Of a DNA stretch of 36,788 nucleotides, positions 7,532-15,665 are shown in pieces. Source of the stretch: Deltaproteobacteria bacterium. Its GTDB lineage: Bacteria; Desulfobacterota; Binatia; UBA9968. Every line of letters starts with the position of its first letter. Position 1 is the stretch's first letter. The translations under genes were made by a program, and so were the position numbers. The notes beneath the pieces are model-generated. The model searched no databases and was not told where the DNA came from. It saw only the letters and a list, made by a program, of their open reading frames with translations. The stretch is from contig SHYW01000046.1 in assembly GCA_009692615.1 (NCBI GenBank), forward strand, positions 1 through 36,788, given 5' to 3'.

Positions 7532-8992
7532 TTACGTACTCGCAGTCGGCGACGGTGTCTTCAGTCCAAGTTCATCGGCCACCGCTTGCTCGACAACGGT
7601 TCCTTTGAAGAAGTCCGGGTTATTGCGCGTGTGCAACGTGGCGGCGTTGGCGAAGGTGAACTCGCGAAAATCCTGTTCGGTGACGAAACCCTTTTCGACC
7701 ATCTCAAATGCTTCAGGAATTACCTCGCGGAAATCAGGCACGTCGAAATGGGTGAAGTCGGAGCTGAAGACCGGCCGGAGGCGAAAGCCCATGCGCGGAT
7801 CGAAGGCCCACATGGTGGTTCGGTCGTCAGACTCGCAACCAAAGTAGAAGTTACTGGAGAACGTCGCCCGGATATCGTCTTTCGATTCGATTCCTGCCGC
7901 GGCGAAATCGTCGGTGACAAACTCTGGCCGCGCCAGTTCCTCGACGCTACATTCCGGGCGCAAGAAGTCCAGGCTGTTCATGAGCGCGGCGGCATTGGCT
8001 GTTAGCTTCGCGTCGCCATACTTGGCGATAAAATCATGCATCTCGGCGATGTTGGTGGCATTGGGGTTTTGTAAGCCGGCGGGGCTACGCTTCTCCCAGT
8101 GTTCGATCAGATCGGCGCATAACTGGCAGGCCCAGCTGACGCCGCCTTCCATGAAACCGAAATTGAGAGTGGGATAGCGGCGCACCAGACCGCCGAGGAA
8201 AACGCCTCGCGCGAAGGCGTGGTTCGATGCGGCGAAGTGGCCGACATGGTTGTAGGTGAAGTTGCTGATCGAGCCGCGATCGGGCCAACGGCCGCTGCCC
8301 GAGTGTTGGGTCACAGCGACGCCGAGGTCGACGCAGCGCTGCCAGAATGGCTCGTAGTTGAATGGACTGTCGAGGGCGATGGTGTCGACATACCATGCGG
8401 CTTTTTTCGCATCGATGCCTTCGGCTGCGCTTGGGATTGGCCGCTCCTGGTTTCCTTTCAACATGACCGCTCGATAGCCGAGCTTGCCGACGGCGTATTC
8501 GAGTTCCTCGATGCCTTCGTCCGGCGTATTGACGGGAACGATCGCCACCGGGGCAAATCTCGCCGCATAGGGCGCGAACATGTCAGCCGTCATCATGTTG
8601 TAGGCGCGCGCCGCGGCCCGGCGTAGGTCGTCATCGGCGATGCCGTTGAGGCCGAGCCCGAGGCTCGGATAAATCAGCGCGAAGTCGATGCCCAACTCCG
8701 GTAGCCGTTCGTTTAGTAACGACGGTAGCAGCGCCGACGCCTTGTCGAGAGTATTGCTGGTGACGCCCCACCAGTTACTGCGACGCGTGCGATTGTGCTG
8801 GCGCTCCGCCCAGTCGGAGCGATACCACGCGTGGTTGCGCTGCCAGAGCGCTCTCATTTGGTCAACCGATTTAGCGCCGCCCACTTCGCGTAGGTATTCC
8901 AAAAAGACCGGCACCGGCTCCAACCAGTGGCCGTCGCCGTCGATCACTGGGTGTTGCAAGCTGTCGTGTATTTCTGCGGCGCGATTCTTCAT
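7532..8992 (-). CDS. Large amidohydrolase-2 family protein (copy 1 of 2)
   Basis: 486 aa, longer than typical 300-350 aa members because of a helical insertion after the first strand. Metal-site landmarks are PVIDGDGHWLEP near the start, VAVTQHSGSGRW in the middle, NFGFMEGGVSWACQ, and VFSSDFTHFDVPDF near the end. It is a full-length paralogue of the gene at 13330-14772: the two align almost without gaps and are roughly three-quarters identical by eye, with shared blocks such as RAYNMMTADMFAPYA and FARGVFLGGLV. The start at 8992 has CAGGAGC about 11 nt upstream. It is isolated, convergent with the dioxygenase pair. Likely a cytosolic hydrolase or decarboxylase of a small carboxylated compound; substrate unknown. 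Confidence 0.87.
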   Translation of the reverse strand: MKNRAAEIHDSLQHPVIDGDGHWLEPVPVFLEYLREVGGAKSVDQMRALWQRNHAWYRSDWAERQHNRTRRSNWWGVTSNTLDKASALLPSLLNERLPELGIDFALIYPSLGLGLNGIADDDLRRAAARAYNMMTADMFAPYAARFAPVAIVPVNTPDEGIEELEYAVGKLGYRAVMLKGNQERPIPSAAEGIDAKKAAWYVDTIALDSPFNYEPFWQRCVDLGVAVTQHSGSGRWPDRGSISNFTYNHVGHFAASNHAFARGVFLGGLVRRYPTLNFGFMEGGVSWACQLCADLIEHWEKRSPAGLQNPNATNIAEMHDFIAKYGDAKLTANAAALMNSLDFLRPECSVEELARPEFVTDDFAAAGIESKDDIRATFSSNFYFGCESDDRTTMWAFDPRMGFRLRPVFSSDFTHFDVPDFREVIPEAFEMVEKGFVTEQDFREFTFANAATLHTRNNPDFFKGTVVEQAVADELGLKTPSPTAST

Positions 8993-9226
8993 GTGGTCAC
9001 GGCTCCTGTCGCGTTATGACTTCTTCTATAAGCGCTTAGCCGCCGAGCCGTCAAACGGCGAGCCGAGGTGAAACAGGAGGAGTAACCGGGTCAGCCGTAG
9101 CAGTGATTACAATCTATCGATCACTCTCCGTCTACCGCGTTGGCAACTGCGATTGCTCTGGATTCGCGGCCAGGTCTGGTCACGCAATCCCTATGGCGGT
9201 TACGCAAGGGCAAATAACCACTGGCA

Positions 9227-10479
9227 CTATCTCATCGCAATGCGCTCGCTCTCGATACCTATCTTGAGTTTTTGGCCGACGCGCAAGCGCGGCGAGGTGA
9301 GGCCGTTGAGATCGGCGAGGGATCGCGGCGCGGAGCCGTATTTGCGCGCGATCGACGCTAGCGTTTCGCCTTTGCGCACTTGATGGAACACTTCGCGTAG
9401 TGAACGGTATTCTTTTCTAGTATCTTTGCCGCGTAGAGCGCTGCTTTGCCGACGGGTACTTTGACGCGATAGTCCCTTGCGCCCGGCGGCGTCCACTGGC
9501 GCAGTAGTGAAGGATTGAGCTCGCGCAGTGTCGCAGCGTCAGCGGCGGTGAGTTCGGCGAGAGTGGTGAAACTAAGCGGCGCGCTCAGTTCGATCTCCTC
9601 GTAAGTCAGCGGCGCGTCAAAGCTGATTTGGCTCAAACCGTACTTTTCCGGTTCGGCAGCGATGGTCGCGATGGCGACGAATTTGGGTACGTAGTTGCGG
9701 GTTTCCTGGTTGATCTTTGTTTTGATGCCCCAGAAATCTTTGGCGCGGCTGGTTTGCAGCGCGTGATCGATTGTCCCCGGCCCGGCGTTGTAGGCGGCCG
9801 CGGCTACGTACCAGCGACCGTAGTAGTCATGCAGTTCCTTTAAATAAGCCGCGGCGGCGCGCGTCGCTTTTTCCGGGTCGCGCCGTTCATCGACCCATGG
9901 GTCGATGCGCAATCCATAGATCCGCGCGGTGGTGGGGATGAATTGCCAGAGTCCGACCGCTCCCTTGGAAGATTTGGCGTTAGGCAGAAACGAGCTCTCG
10001 ACCAACGCCAGATAAGCGAGTTCTTGCGGCAAGCCGGCGTCGCTTAGCGCGTTGGCGATCATCGGCAAATACCTTCCGGCGCGCGCTAGAGTCTGCTCGA
10101 AATAGGGCCGGCCGCGCTTGGTGAAGTAGTCGATGAAGTAACGCACCTTGGGATGGCGCATGACTTCTTTGGAAAACTCAATGCTTAGCCGCTGCTTGGG
10201 CTGCTCGACGGCTTTTTGTAGGTCTACGCCAACCAATTCTTCGAACCGGGAATCGGTTAATGGCTGGAAGTTTTTTTCCGGCGCCGGTGTCGGTAGCTCG
10301 GCAAGGCCGCTGCGCTCGCCGTTAATCTCTGCCAGCAAGATTTGCTTTGTCGGTGGTTGGAGCAATTCATCGGCTGCGTTGGCATTTGCAGAGTTGATTG
10401 CAACAATCGGCGCGTTGAAAAAAATCATCAAAATCGCCAACGATTGCGCCCATGTGCGTGGTATTAGTGTTCGTCTCAT
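9227..10479 (-). pseudogene. mltD: MltD-like lytic transglycosylase, frameshifted before the LysM domain
   Basis: From the ATG at 10479 the protein begins with a signal peptide (RRTLIPRTWAQSLAILMIFF...). It continues through a transglycosylase SLT domain with the catalytic Glu in LALVESSFLP and the GAVGLWQFIPTTARIYG and AAAAYNAGPGT motifs. Near 9396-9402 the frame is lost by what looks like one missing base: codons for ...EKNTVHY run into AKCSIKC and stop, while the next frame carries REVFHQVRKGETLASIARKY, a LysM peptidoglycan-binding domain ending near 9227. Adding one base gives a 417-aa protein, close to E. coli MltD. It would cleave murein glycan strands at the outer membrane or periplasm. 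The truncated product keeps the whole catalytic domain but lacks the final LysM, so it may still be partly active. Assembly error is possible. Confidence 0.8.
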
Positions 10480-10973
10480 GAGTCGACCCCCCGATCTGTA
10501 CCAGCGCGTGCGACAAAACCGCGGAAATATTCCGCGCCGCTGGTTATCCTCATGGTGTGAACAACGCAGATAGCGAGCCAACTAAAAAAGCGAAGGAAGG
10601 TTCGGTAGCGTCAGAGTCTGTGCGCACGCGATGGGATGTATCTTGATGGAATTGGAATTGACTGAATGGCATTTTGAGCCGCAAGTTCGCCTGGAGTCTA
10701 ACTCCTGTTTCAGGCAGGCATGCGCCAGCGCCAGAGATGGCAGGTGCAAAAGCCCGCATCACCGGTGTGTCTAAGCGTCCTTTCCGCCATTGGGAACGTA
10801 GATTGTGGCGGTGGGAGCCTGTGTCGCCGTTGATGGGCGTGTTTGAAACTCAGCCGGGAGTCGCGGCAGCTGTTCGCAGGTTGATGGACAATGTGTGGGC
10901 ATGACTGTAGTAGCTCGTGCGTGCACAAAGACGCTGGATATTTTTGTCTGCGGCGATGAAGGAGAAAAACACC
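10480..10973. other. Intergenic region, nothing recognised
   Basis: About 490 bp between the divergent mltD-like and Hcp-like genes. It must contain both promoters, but I see no strong -35/-10 pair, RNA gene or repeat. A plus-strand open frame at 10674-10904 has no ribosome site and no recognisable domain. The only clear signal is GAAGGAG at 10958-10964, which sets the GTG start of the downstream gene. Confidence 0.5.
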
Positions 10974-11468
10974 GTGAAGAAAATCTTAATGATCGTTTTG
11001 TTAGCCTTCTGTCTAGTCGGTCCCGCTGGTGTCGGTCAGGCGATGGCAGAGGTGTCGACTTTCATGTTCGTCCCGGGGATTAAAGGGTCGTCGACTGATG
11101 CACGCCACAAAGATTGGATTGATGTGGGTTCACTCACGCAAACCTTGGAGCATGCCAGGCGAAATCCACAGTGTTCATTGAAAGTCGTCAAGGGCCTCGA
11201 TATCTCGGGGCCTCTGTTGTGGGCCGCTGCCGTCAATGGCCAGCTGTTCGGTGAAATTCAGATCGACGTTACCAAGAACGGGGGGGACGGCAACGGGCTG
11301 GTCTATCAAATCAAACTGCATAACGCGCATGTCACCAACATCTCGACGATGGGCAGCCTAGAGTACGTCGAACAAGTCACGTTGGACGCTGGGTCGGTTC
11401 AACTGATTTTCTTCAACCAAGGAATAGACGGAAGAATCACCCAGATCACGTCATCCTTCGCCTGCTGA
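10974..11468 (+). CDS. Hcp-like (T6SS tube family) protein with signal peptide
   Basis: 164 aa from the GTG at 10974, chosen because GAAGGAG lies 9 nt upstream and the product then starts with a clean Sec signal peptide (KKILMIVLLAFCLVGPAGVG, cut near QAMA). The mature part follows the Hcp pattern: FVPGIKGSSTDARHKDWIDV, then a beta-rich body (LFGEIQIDV, VYQIKLHNAHVTNI, EQVTLDAGSVQLIF) ending GRITQITSSFAC. Classical Hcp is a cytosolic hexamer-ring protein without a signal peptide, so this is probably a member of the family's exported branch rather than a working secretion tube; no other T6SS gene is near. Two cysteines, one internal and one C-terminal, could form a disulfide after export (inference). 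Confidence 0.8.
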   Translation: MKKILMIVLLAFCLVGPAGVGQAMAEVSTFMFVPGIKGSSTDARHKDWIDVGSLTQTLEHARRNPQCSLKVVKGLDISGPLLWAAAVNGQLFGEIQIDVTKNGGDGNGLVYQIKLHNAHVTNISTMGSLEYVEQVTLDAGSVQLIFFNQGIDGRITQITSSFAC

Positions 11469-11974
11469 CGTTGACTGGCGATATCAAGATAGGTGTCCTG
11501 GACTTGGTGGACCTATTTCCCCAGGTTCAGGGCGCTTCATCTCTGATTCTAGCGTTCACGGCTCGTCCACATTCGGCGCGGCGACAGGCTTTCAATCGTA
11601 ACGATTTGAATCTAATATTCCCCGCTGGTTGCGGCGGGCACAACTAAATGGGGTTTCCAAAGAGGGCGAGCATCCCCTTTGGTCGCGAGCGGGGTTCATA
11701 CCCCGATCGCGAAATGCCGAGTTGAATCGCTATCTCGCGTCCGATCTTACACAGCGGTTCTGCAAATCTACGGTGTCAACGGCTATTCACAGAAGTGATT
11801 GCTAAGGCATCGCTCCGCTCTGCGAATTTTTTCGTCGACGGGGCGCGCCGGACTTATCTTCCAGACTTTCATTTCAGATTGTTGTGACGTAAGAGTCGGA
11901 GTTAGCGCTCTGATCGTTACGCCATCTTTGGTCGCAATCGTCAGAGCTAAAACTCACCGTGAAGGAGAAAAGCC
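11469..11974. other. Intergenic region with palindromic remnants
   Basis: About 500 bp after the Hcp-like gene. It holds a GC-rich near-palindromic stretch around 11619-11640 (CCCGC...GCGGG), a CCAAAG/CTTTGG pair around 11657-11682, and the strong hairpin at 11683-11712. No open frame here looks coding. The last bases carry AAGGAG (11962-11967) for the next gene. Confidence 0.5.
11683..11712. repeat. Strong REP-like hairpin
   Basis: TCGCGAGCGGGGT (11683-11695) pairs with ACCCCGATCGCGA (11700-11712) across a 4-base loop with a single mismatch in 13 bp. There is no U-tract on either side, so it is more like a REP unit than an intrinsic terminator. It is the end of a cluster of smaller palindromes starting near 11619. 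Confidence 0.55.
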
Positions 11975-13090
11975 ATGACGCAAGCCAATCCCTTACGCGT
12001 AGGTCTCATCGGCGCGGGCGGCAGATGGGGGCCGCGGGCGCATGTACCGGCGCTGCAGGGCGTGCCGGATACAGAACTCTTTGCGATGTGCACGGCGCAT
12101 GCGGAGACCGCGCAAGCAGCGGCGGAAAAGTTCGGCGTGGAGTGCGCCTACGGCAGCGACTCGGCGTTGAATGCCGATAAGCGCGTCGAAGCCGTCGCGG
12201 TGGCGGTGCGCGTGCCGGCGCATTATCAGCTGACGAAGAATGCGCTTGAAGCTGGCAAGCATGTTTTCTGCGAATGGCCGCTCGGCGCGAATACCAAAGA
12301 GGCGGAAGAACTGGCGGCGCTAGCGCGGCGGAAAAACGTCCGCACCGTAGTCGGTTTGCAGCGCCGCGCGTCGCCCGCGTATCTCTACATGCGCGAGCTC
12401 ATCCAGCAAGGTTACGTCGGCCAGGTGCTGTCGGTGCACATGACGTTGATGAACAGCGGCGTGTTGACTCGCCCGTCGGATCGCACCTGGCAGCGCGATG
12501 TGACACTGGGCGCGAATTCGCTGACGATCACCTTCGCCCATGTGCTCGACGCCATGTGCATGGTGGTTGGCGAGCTCACCGAACTGTCGGCGATTGTCAG
12601 CACGCAGGTGCCCCAGTGGTTCGAGACCGACACGAAAAAATATGTTGAGGTTACCTCGCCGGACAATATTATCGTTCAGGGCCGGCTCGATAATGGCGCC
12701 GTGGTCAACGCCAGTTGCGGCGTGCAGCCGTACCACGGCAGCGGCCACCGCTTGGAGATTTACGGCAAGGACGGGACGCTGATGATGATCGGCGGTGGCG
12801 AGGGCGGCGAGGAGCGCAGCCGCAAAGTCATGGGCGGACACAAAGAAGACAAGTCGCTGCAAGAATTGCCCGTGCCCGAGCGTTTCACATGCGTACTCGA
12901 AGCGCTGCGCAACAGCGGCGCGGCCTACGACGTAGGCCAGCTGTGGGTCAAATTCGTTGAAACGATTCGCGGCGCTACGAACGTCGATTCCGACTTGCCG
13001 GACTTCGATCACGCAGTGCGCCGGCACCGCATGCTGGATGCTATAGTACGCGCTTCACAGACCGGGCAACGGCAGAAAGTTTCGCTGTAA
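11975..13090 (+). CDS. Gfo/Idh/MocA-family NAD(P)-dependent oxidoreductase
   Basis: 371 aa. The Rossmann start RVGLIGAGGRWGPRAHVPAL contains the GxGGxxG dinucleotide loop. VAVAVRVPAHYQLTKNALEAG and HVFCEWPLGANTKEAEEL follow; the EWP motif stands where most members have EKP, as in the Gal80 / galactose-dehydrogenase-like branch. The C-terminal half is the usual beta-sheet substrate domain, with GLQRRASPAYLYMRELI at the junction. Members oxidise or reduce sugar-like or cyclic polyol substrates in the cytosol. AAGGAG sits 7 nt before the ATG. It opens a plus-strand run of catabolic genes, although a 240-bp repeat-bearing gap separates it from the next gene. The substrate is unknown. Confidence 0.87.
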   Translation: MTQANPLRVGLIGAGGRWGPRAHVPALQGVPDTELFAMCTAHAETAQAAAEKFGVECAYGSDSALNADKRVEAVAVAVRVPAHYQLTKNALEAGKHVFCEWPLGANTKEAEELAALARRKNVRTVVGLQRRASPAYLYMRELIQQGYVGQVLSVHMTLMNSGVLTRPSDRTWQRDVTLGANSLTITFAHVLDAMCMVVGELTELSAIVSTQVPQWFETDTKKYVEVTSPDNIIVQGRLDNGAVVNASCGVQPYHGSGHRLEIYGKDGTLMMIGGGEGGEERSRKVMGGHKEDKSLQELPVPERFTCVLEALRNSGAAYDVGQLWVKFVETIRGATNVDSDLPDFDHAVRRHRMLDAIVRASQTGQRQKVSL

Positions 13091-13108
13091 GCCGATCGAT
13101 AGTAGATT

Positions 13109-13252
13109 CGCCGTAAAGAACACAAAGGGCGCAAAATCTCATTCGAAATATTTCGCGCAAAGCTCGCAAAGGACGCCAAGTTAAGAGTTCAAATTTCCTT
13201 GGGCCTGGGTGGGGTGGGGCTTTGCGCGCTTGGCGTACTTGGCGCGAGAAAT
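13109..13252. repeat. Intergenic palindrome of 9-bp units (copy A)
   Basis: A first row of 9-bp units CGTAAAGAA, CACAAAGGG, CGCAAAATC (from 13111) is followed by CGCAAAGCT, CGCAAAGGA, CGCCAAGTT (13155-13181). An inverted right arm near 13219-13248 reads, on the minus strand, CGCCAAGTA, CGCCAAGCG, CGCAAAGCC. It lies between two co-directional genes. See the repeat-family finding. Confidence 0.6.
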
Positions 13253-13329
13253 CTTATGATCAAATGCGATTGACGACTCGTTAGCTTAGCGATTATAGAG
13301 AAAGTAATTTACCCAGAGGAGCAGCGACC

Positions 13330-14772
13330 ATGGAAAATCGAGCGGTCCAGATACATGACGGGTTGAAGCATCCGGTGATCGACGGCGACGGCCATTGGAT
13401 GGAGCCGATCCCGGTGTTTCTTGAATACCTGCGCGAAGTGGGCGGGGCGAAATCCGTCGATCAAATGCGCAAACTCTGGCGCGGCAGAGATGCGTGGTAC
13501 AAGGCCACCCCACAGGAACGCGAGCACAATCGTATCCGGCGCGCGATCTGGTGGGGGATCACCACCGATACTTACGATAAGGCAACGGCGCTGCTGCCGG
13601 CGCTGCTCAACGAGCGGCTGCCTGAATTGGGCATCGACTTCGCGCTGATCTATCCGACCTTCGGACTCAGCATCAACGGCATGTCTGAAACTGAACTCCT
13701 GCTCTCCGCGGCGCGGGCTTACAATATGATGACGGCCGACATGTTTGCTCCCTACGCCGATCGATTCGCTCCGGTGGCGATCATTCCATCGCAGACGCCG
13801 GAGCAGGCCCTTGAGGAGCTTGAGTATGCGGTGGTGCAGCGCGGCTATCGAGCGATCATGCTGCGCGGCAACCAGGAGCGGGCGATCCCGAGCGCGGCCG
13901 AGGGCATCGATCCGAAGAAAGCCTCCTGGTACATCGATACCATCGCGTTGGACAGCCCGCACAATTACGAACCGGTGTGGAAGCGCTGCGTTGAGCTGGG
14001 CGTCGCGGTCACCCAACACTCGGGCAGCGGCCGCTGGATGGATCGCGCGTCAATCAATAACTTCACTTTCAACCATGTCGGTCACTTCGCCGAATCGAAT
14101 CACGCCTTCGCGCGCGGCGTTTTTCTTGGCGGTCTGGTGCATCGCTACCCGAGCCTCAACTTCGGCTTCATGGAGGGCGGCATCAGCTGGGCCTGTCAGA
14201 TGTGCCTCGACTTGATCGAACACTGGGAGAAGCGCCGGCGCGCCGGCCTGCAATACCCGAACAACACCAGCGTCGCCGAGATGCGCCAGTTTATCGACCG
14301 CTATGGCGATCAAAGACTGAAATCCAACGCCGACGCGATCATGAATAACCTCGATGTGTTCCGCCCCGAGTGCAGTGTCGAAGAGTTGAGCCGGCCGGAA
14401 TTCGTCACCGACGACTTCGAAGCCTCGGGAGTCAATTCCAAGGACGATGTCCGCGGCGTTTTCGCCAACCATTTCTTCTTCGGCTGCGAGGCTGACGACC
14501 GCGCCACCATGTGGGCCTTTGACAAACGCATGGGCGTACGGCTACGGCCGGTGTTCAGTTCCGACTTCACCCATTTCGACGTGCCAAATTTCGCTGACGT
14601 AATACCGGAAGCTTTTGAGCTGGTCGAGAAGGGGTTCATCGACGAGCAGGATTTCCGCGAGTTCACCTTTACCAACGCCGCGGCGCTGCACACGCGCAAC
14701 AACCCGAACTTCTTTAAGGACACGGTCGTCGAGCAATCGGTGGCCAAAGAGTTGGGACTAAAGGCGGCATAG
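13330..14772 (+). CDS. Large amidohydrolase-2 family protein (copy 2 of 2)
   Basis: 480 aa, paralogue of the minus-strand gene at 7532-8992. The metal-site landmarks are the same: PVIDGDGHWMEP, VAVTQHSGSGRW, LNFGFMEGGISWACQ and VFSSDFTHFDVPNF. The two differ mainly in the segment after residue 55 and at the extreme C-terminus. AGAGGAG (13315-13321) is 8 nt before the ATG, a strong ribosome site. This copy is followed by a racemase-fold protein, a solute-binding protein, UbiD and an ABC ATPase on the same strand, so it may belong to a pathway that removes carboxyl groups from a cyclic acid (inference). A cytosolic metal enzyme; hydrolase versus decarboxylase cannot be decided. Confidence 0.87.
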   Translation: MENRAVQIHDGLKHPVIDGDGHWMEPIPVFLEYLREVGGAKSVDQMRKLWRGRDAWYKATPQEREHNRIRRAIWWGITTDTYDKATALLPALLNERLPELGIDFALIYPTFGLSINGMSETELLLSAARAYNMMTADMFAPYADRFAPVAIIPSQTPEQALEELEYAVVQRGYRAIMLRGNQERAIPSAAEGIDPKKASWYIDTIALDSPHNYEPVWKRCVELGVAVTQHSGSGRWMDRASINNFTFNHVGHFAESNHAFARGVFLGGLVHRYPSLNFGFMEGGISWACQMCLDLIEHWEKRRRAGLQYPNNTSVAEMRQFIDRYGDQRLKSNADAIMNNLDVFRPECSVEELSRPEFVTDDFEASGVNSKDDVRGVFANHFFFGCEADDRATMWAFDKRMGVRLRPVFSSDFTHFDVPNFADVIPEAFELVEKGFIDEQDFREFTFTNAAALHTRNNPNFFKDTVVEQSVAKELGLKAA

Positions 14773-14855
14773 CCGGTGGCGAATGGCGCGGATGAAAACC
14801 AATTCGGACTATGATATGCCAGCGCTCATTGTCGTCTTTAATTTCTTAACCCGTT

Positions 14856-14925
14856 CCACGTAGGCGACGAAGAAGTGCGAAACACAATTTGCCAACTTTC
14901 ACGCTCTTCGTGTCTTCACGGTGAA
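14856..14925. repeat. Degenerate intergenic palindrome of 9-bp units (copy B)
   Basis: The right arm (about 14898-14925) read on the minus strand gives CCGTGAAGA, CACGAAGAG, CGTGAAAGT. The left arm around 14856-14882 (CCACGTAGGCGACGAAGAAG) is recognisable but eroded. It is just upstream of the AAGGAG of the next gene, so it would form a weak hairpin in the leader or intercistronic RNA. Confidence 0.4.
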
Positions 14926-14942
14926 TAAAGGAGTTTCATTTC

Positions 14943-15665
14943 ATGTACTACGGATCACGCGGAATTGTCGGACTGGTGAAGCCCACTTACCGGCCGGGGT
15001 CGATGGAGAGTTTTATCAAGCTCATGCCGGAAGGGGTCGGCTTTATTCCTTCTCACGCCGGCATTCGGGCCGGTAATGAGAAAGAGTTGCAAGAGGCCCT
15101 GACCGTGGCGGAGAAGAAAGTTGCGCGGCTGGCTGAGCTGGGCGCGGATGTGGTGATGATCATGGGTGCGCCGCCGACCATGGTGCGCGGTCATGGGGCG
15201 GACCGGGCGATCGCCGATTCGCTGACGACGAAATACAAAATTCCCGTCACCGTCGCCACCATTGCACAAGTCGACGCCTTTCGCGCTCTAGGCATGAAGA
15301 CGCTGGTCGGGATTACCTATTTCACCGGCGAAATGAACGATCGCTTCGCCAAGTTTCTCCGCGACGACGGCTTCAACGTGAAGTCGATGACCGGTATCGA
15401 GGTGCCGTTCAAAGATGCCGGTAAATTGTCGCCGGAAGCGATTTACGACTTCGCCAAGAAGAGTTTTCTTGCGGCTGGCAAGGCCGACGGTATTTATATG
15501 CTCGGCGCCGGCTGGCATAACCTGCCGGTGATCGACATGTTGGAAAAGGATTTGAAGACCACGGTGCTATCGAGCATTCCGGCCCAGGTGTGGGCGACCA
15601 AGAAGATTTTAAACTTGCACGAGACCTTGCAGGGCTACGGCCGGTTGTTGGCGGAGATGCCGTGA
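14943..15665 (+). CDS. Asp/Glu-racemase-superfamily protein, arylmalonate decarboxylase/maleate isomerase-like, lacking cysteines
   Basis: 240 aa, the normal length for the family. The fold is recognised from GIVGLVKPTYRPGSME, AELGADVVMIMGAPPTMVRG, IAQVDAFRALGMKTLVGITY, YFTGEMNDRFAKFL, LSSIPAQVWA and the terminal GYGRLLAEMP. These line up with my memory of Bordetella arylmalonate decarboxylase and maleate cis-trans isomerases. Those enzymes use one or two catalytic cysteines; here the equivalent sites read MGAPPT and MLGAGWHNLP, and the whole protein has no cysteine. It is either a different chemistry or a binding protein. Strong ribosome site AAGGAG (14928-14933). Its stop overlaps the start of a solute-binding protein gene, so the two are probably translationally coupled. 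Confidence 0.75.
   Translation: MYYGSRGIVGLVKPTYRPGSMESFIKLMPEGVGFIPSHAGIRAGNEKELQEALTVAEKKVARLAELGADVVMIMGAPPTMVRGHGADRAIADSLTTKYKIPVTVATIAQVDAFRALGMKTLVGITYFTGEMNDRFAKFLRDDGFNVKSMTGIEVPFKDAGKLSPEAIYDFAKKSFLAAGKADGIYMLGAGWHNLPVIDMLEKDLKTTVLSSIPAQVWATKKILNLHETLQGYGRLLAEMP

Noticed and set aside
10674-10904. Open frame of 76 codons in the mltD-hcp gap
   Set aside because: No ribosome site, no recognisable domain, composition like shadow frames.
12320-13027. 235-codon minus-strand frame opposite the Gfo/Idh/MocA gene
   Set aside because: His/Arg/Val-rich antisense shadow; the plus-strand frame has the full family pattern.
13111-13252. CRISPR array
   Set aside because: The repeat units are 9 bp and arranged as inverted arms, without regular spacers or cas genes.
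15590-15661. ATG 15590 as start of the iron-type solute-binding protein
   Set aside because: It would put a charged, non-signal extension before the signal peptide and overlap the preceding gene by 76 bp; GTG 15662 has GGAG and a 4-bp overlap.
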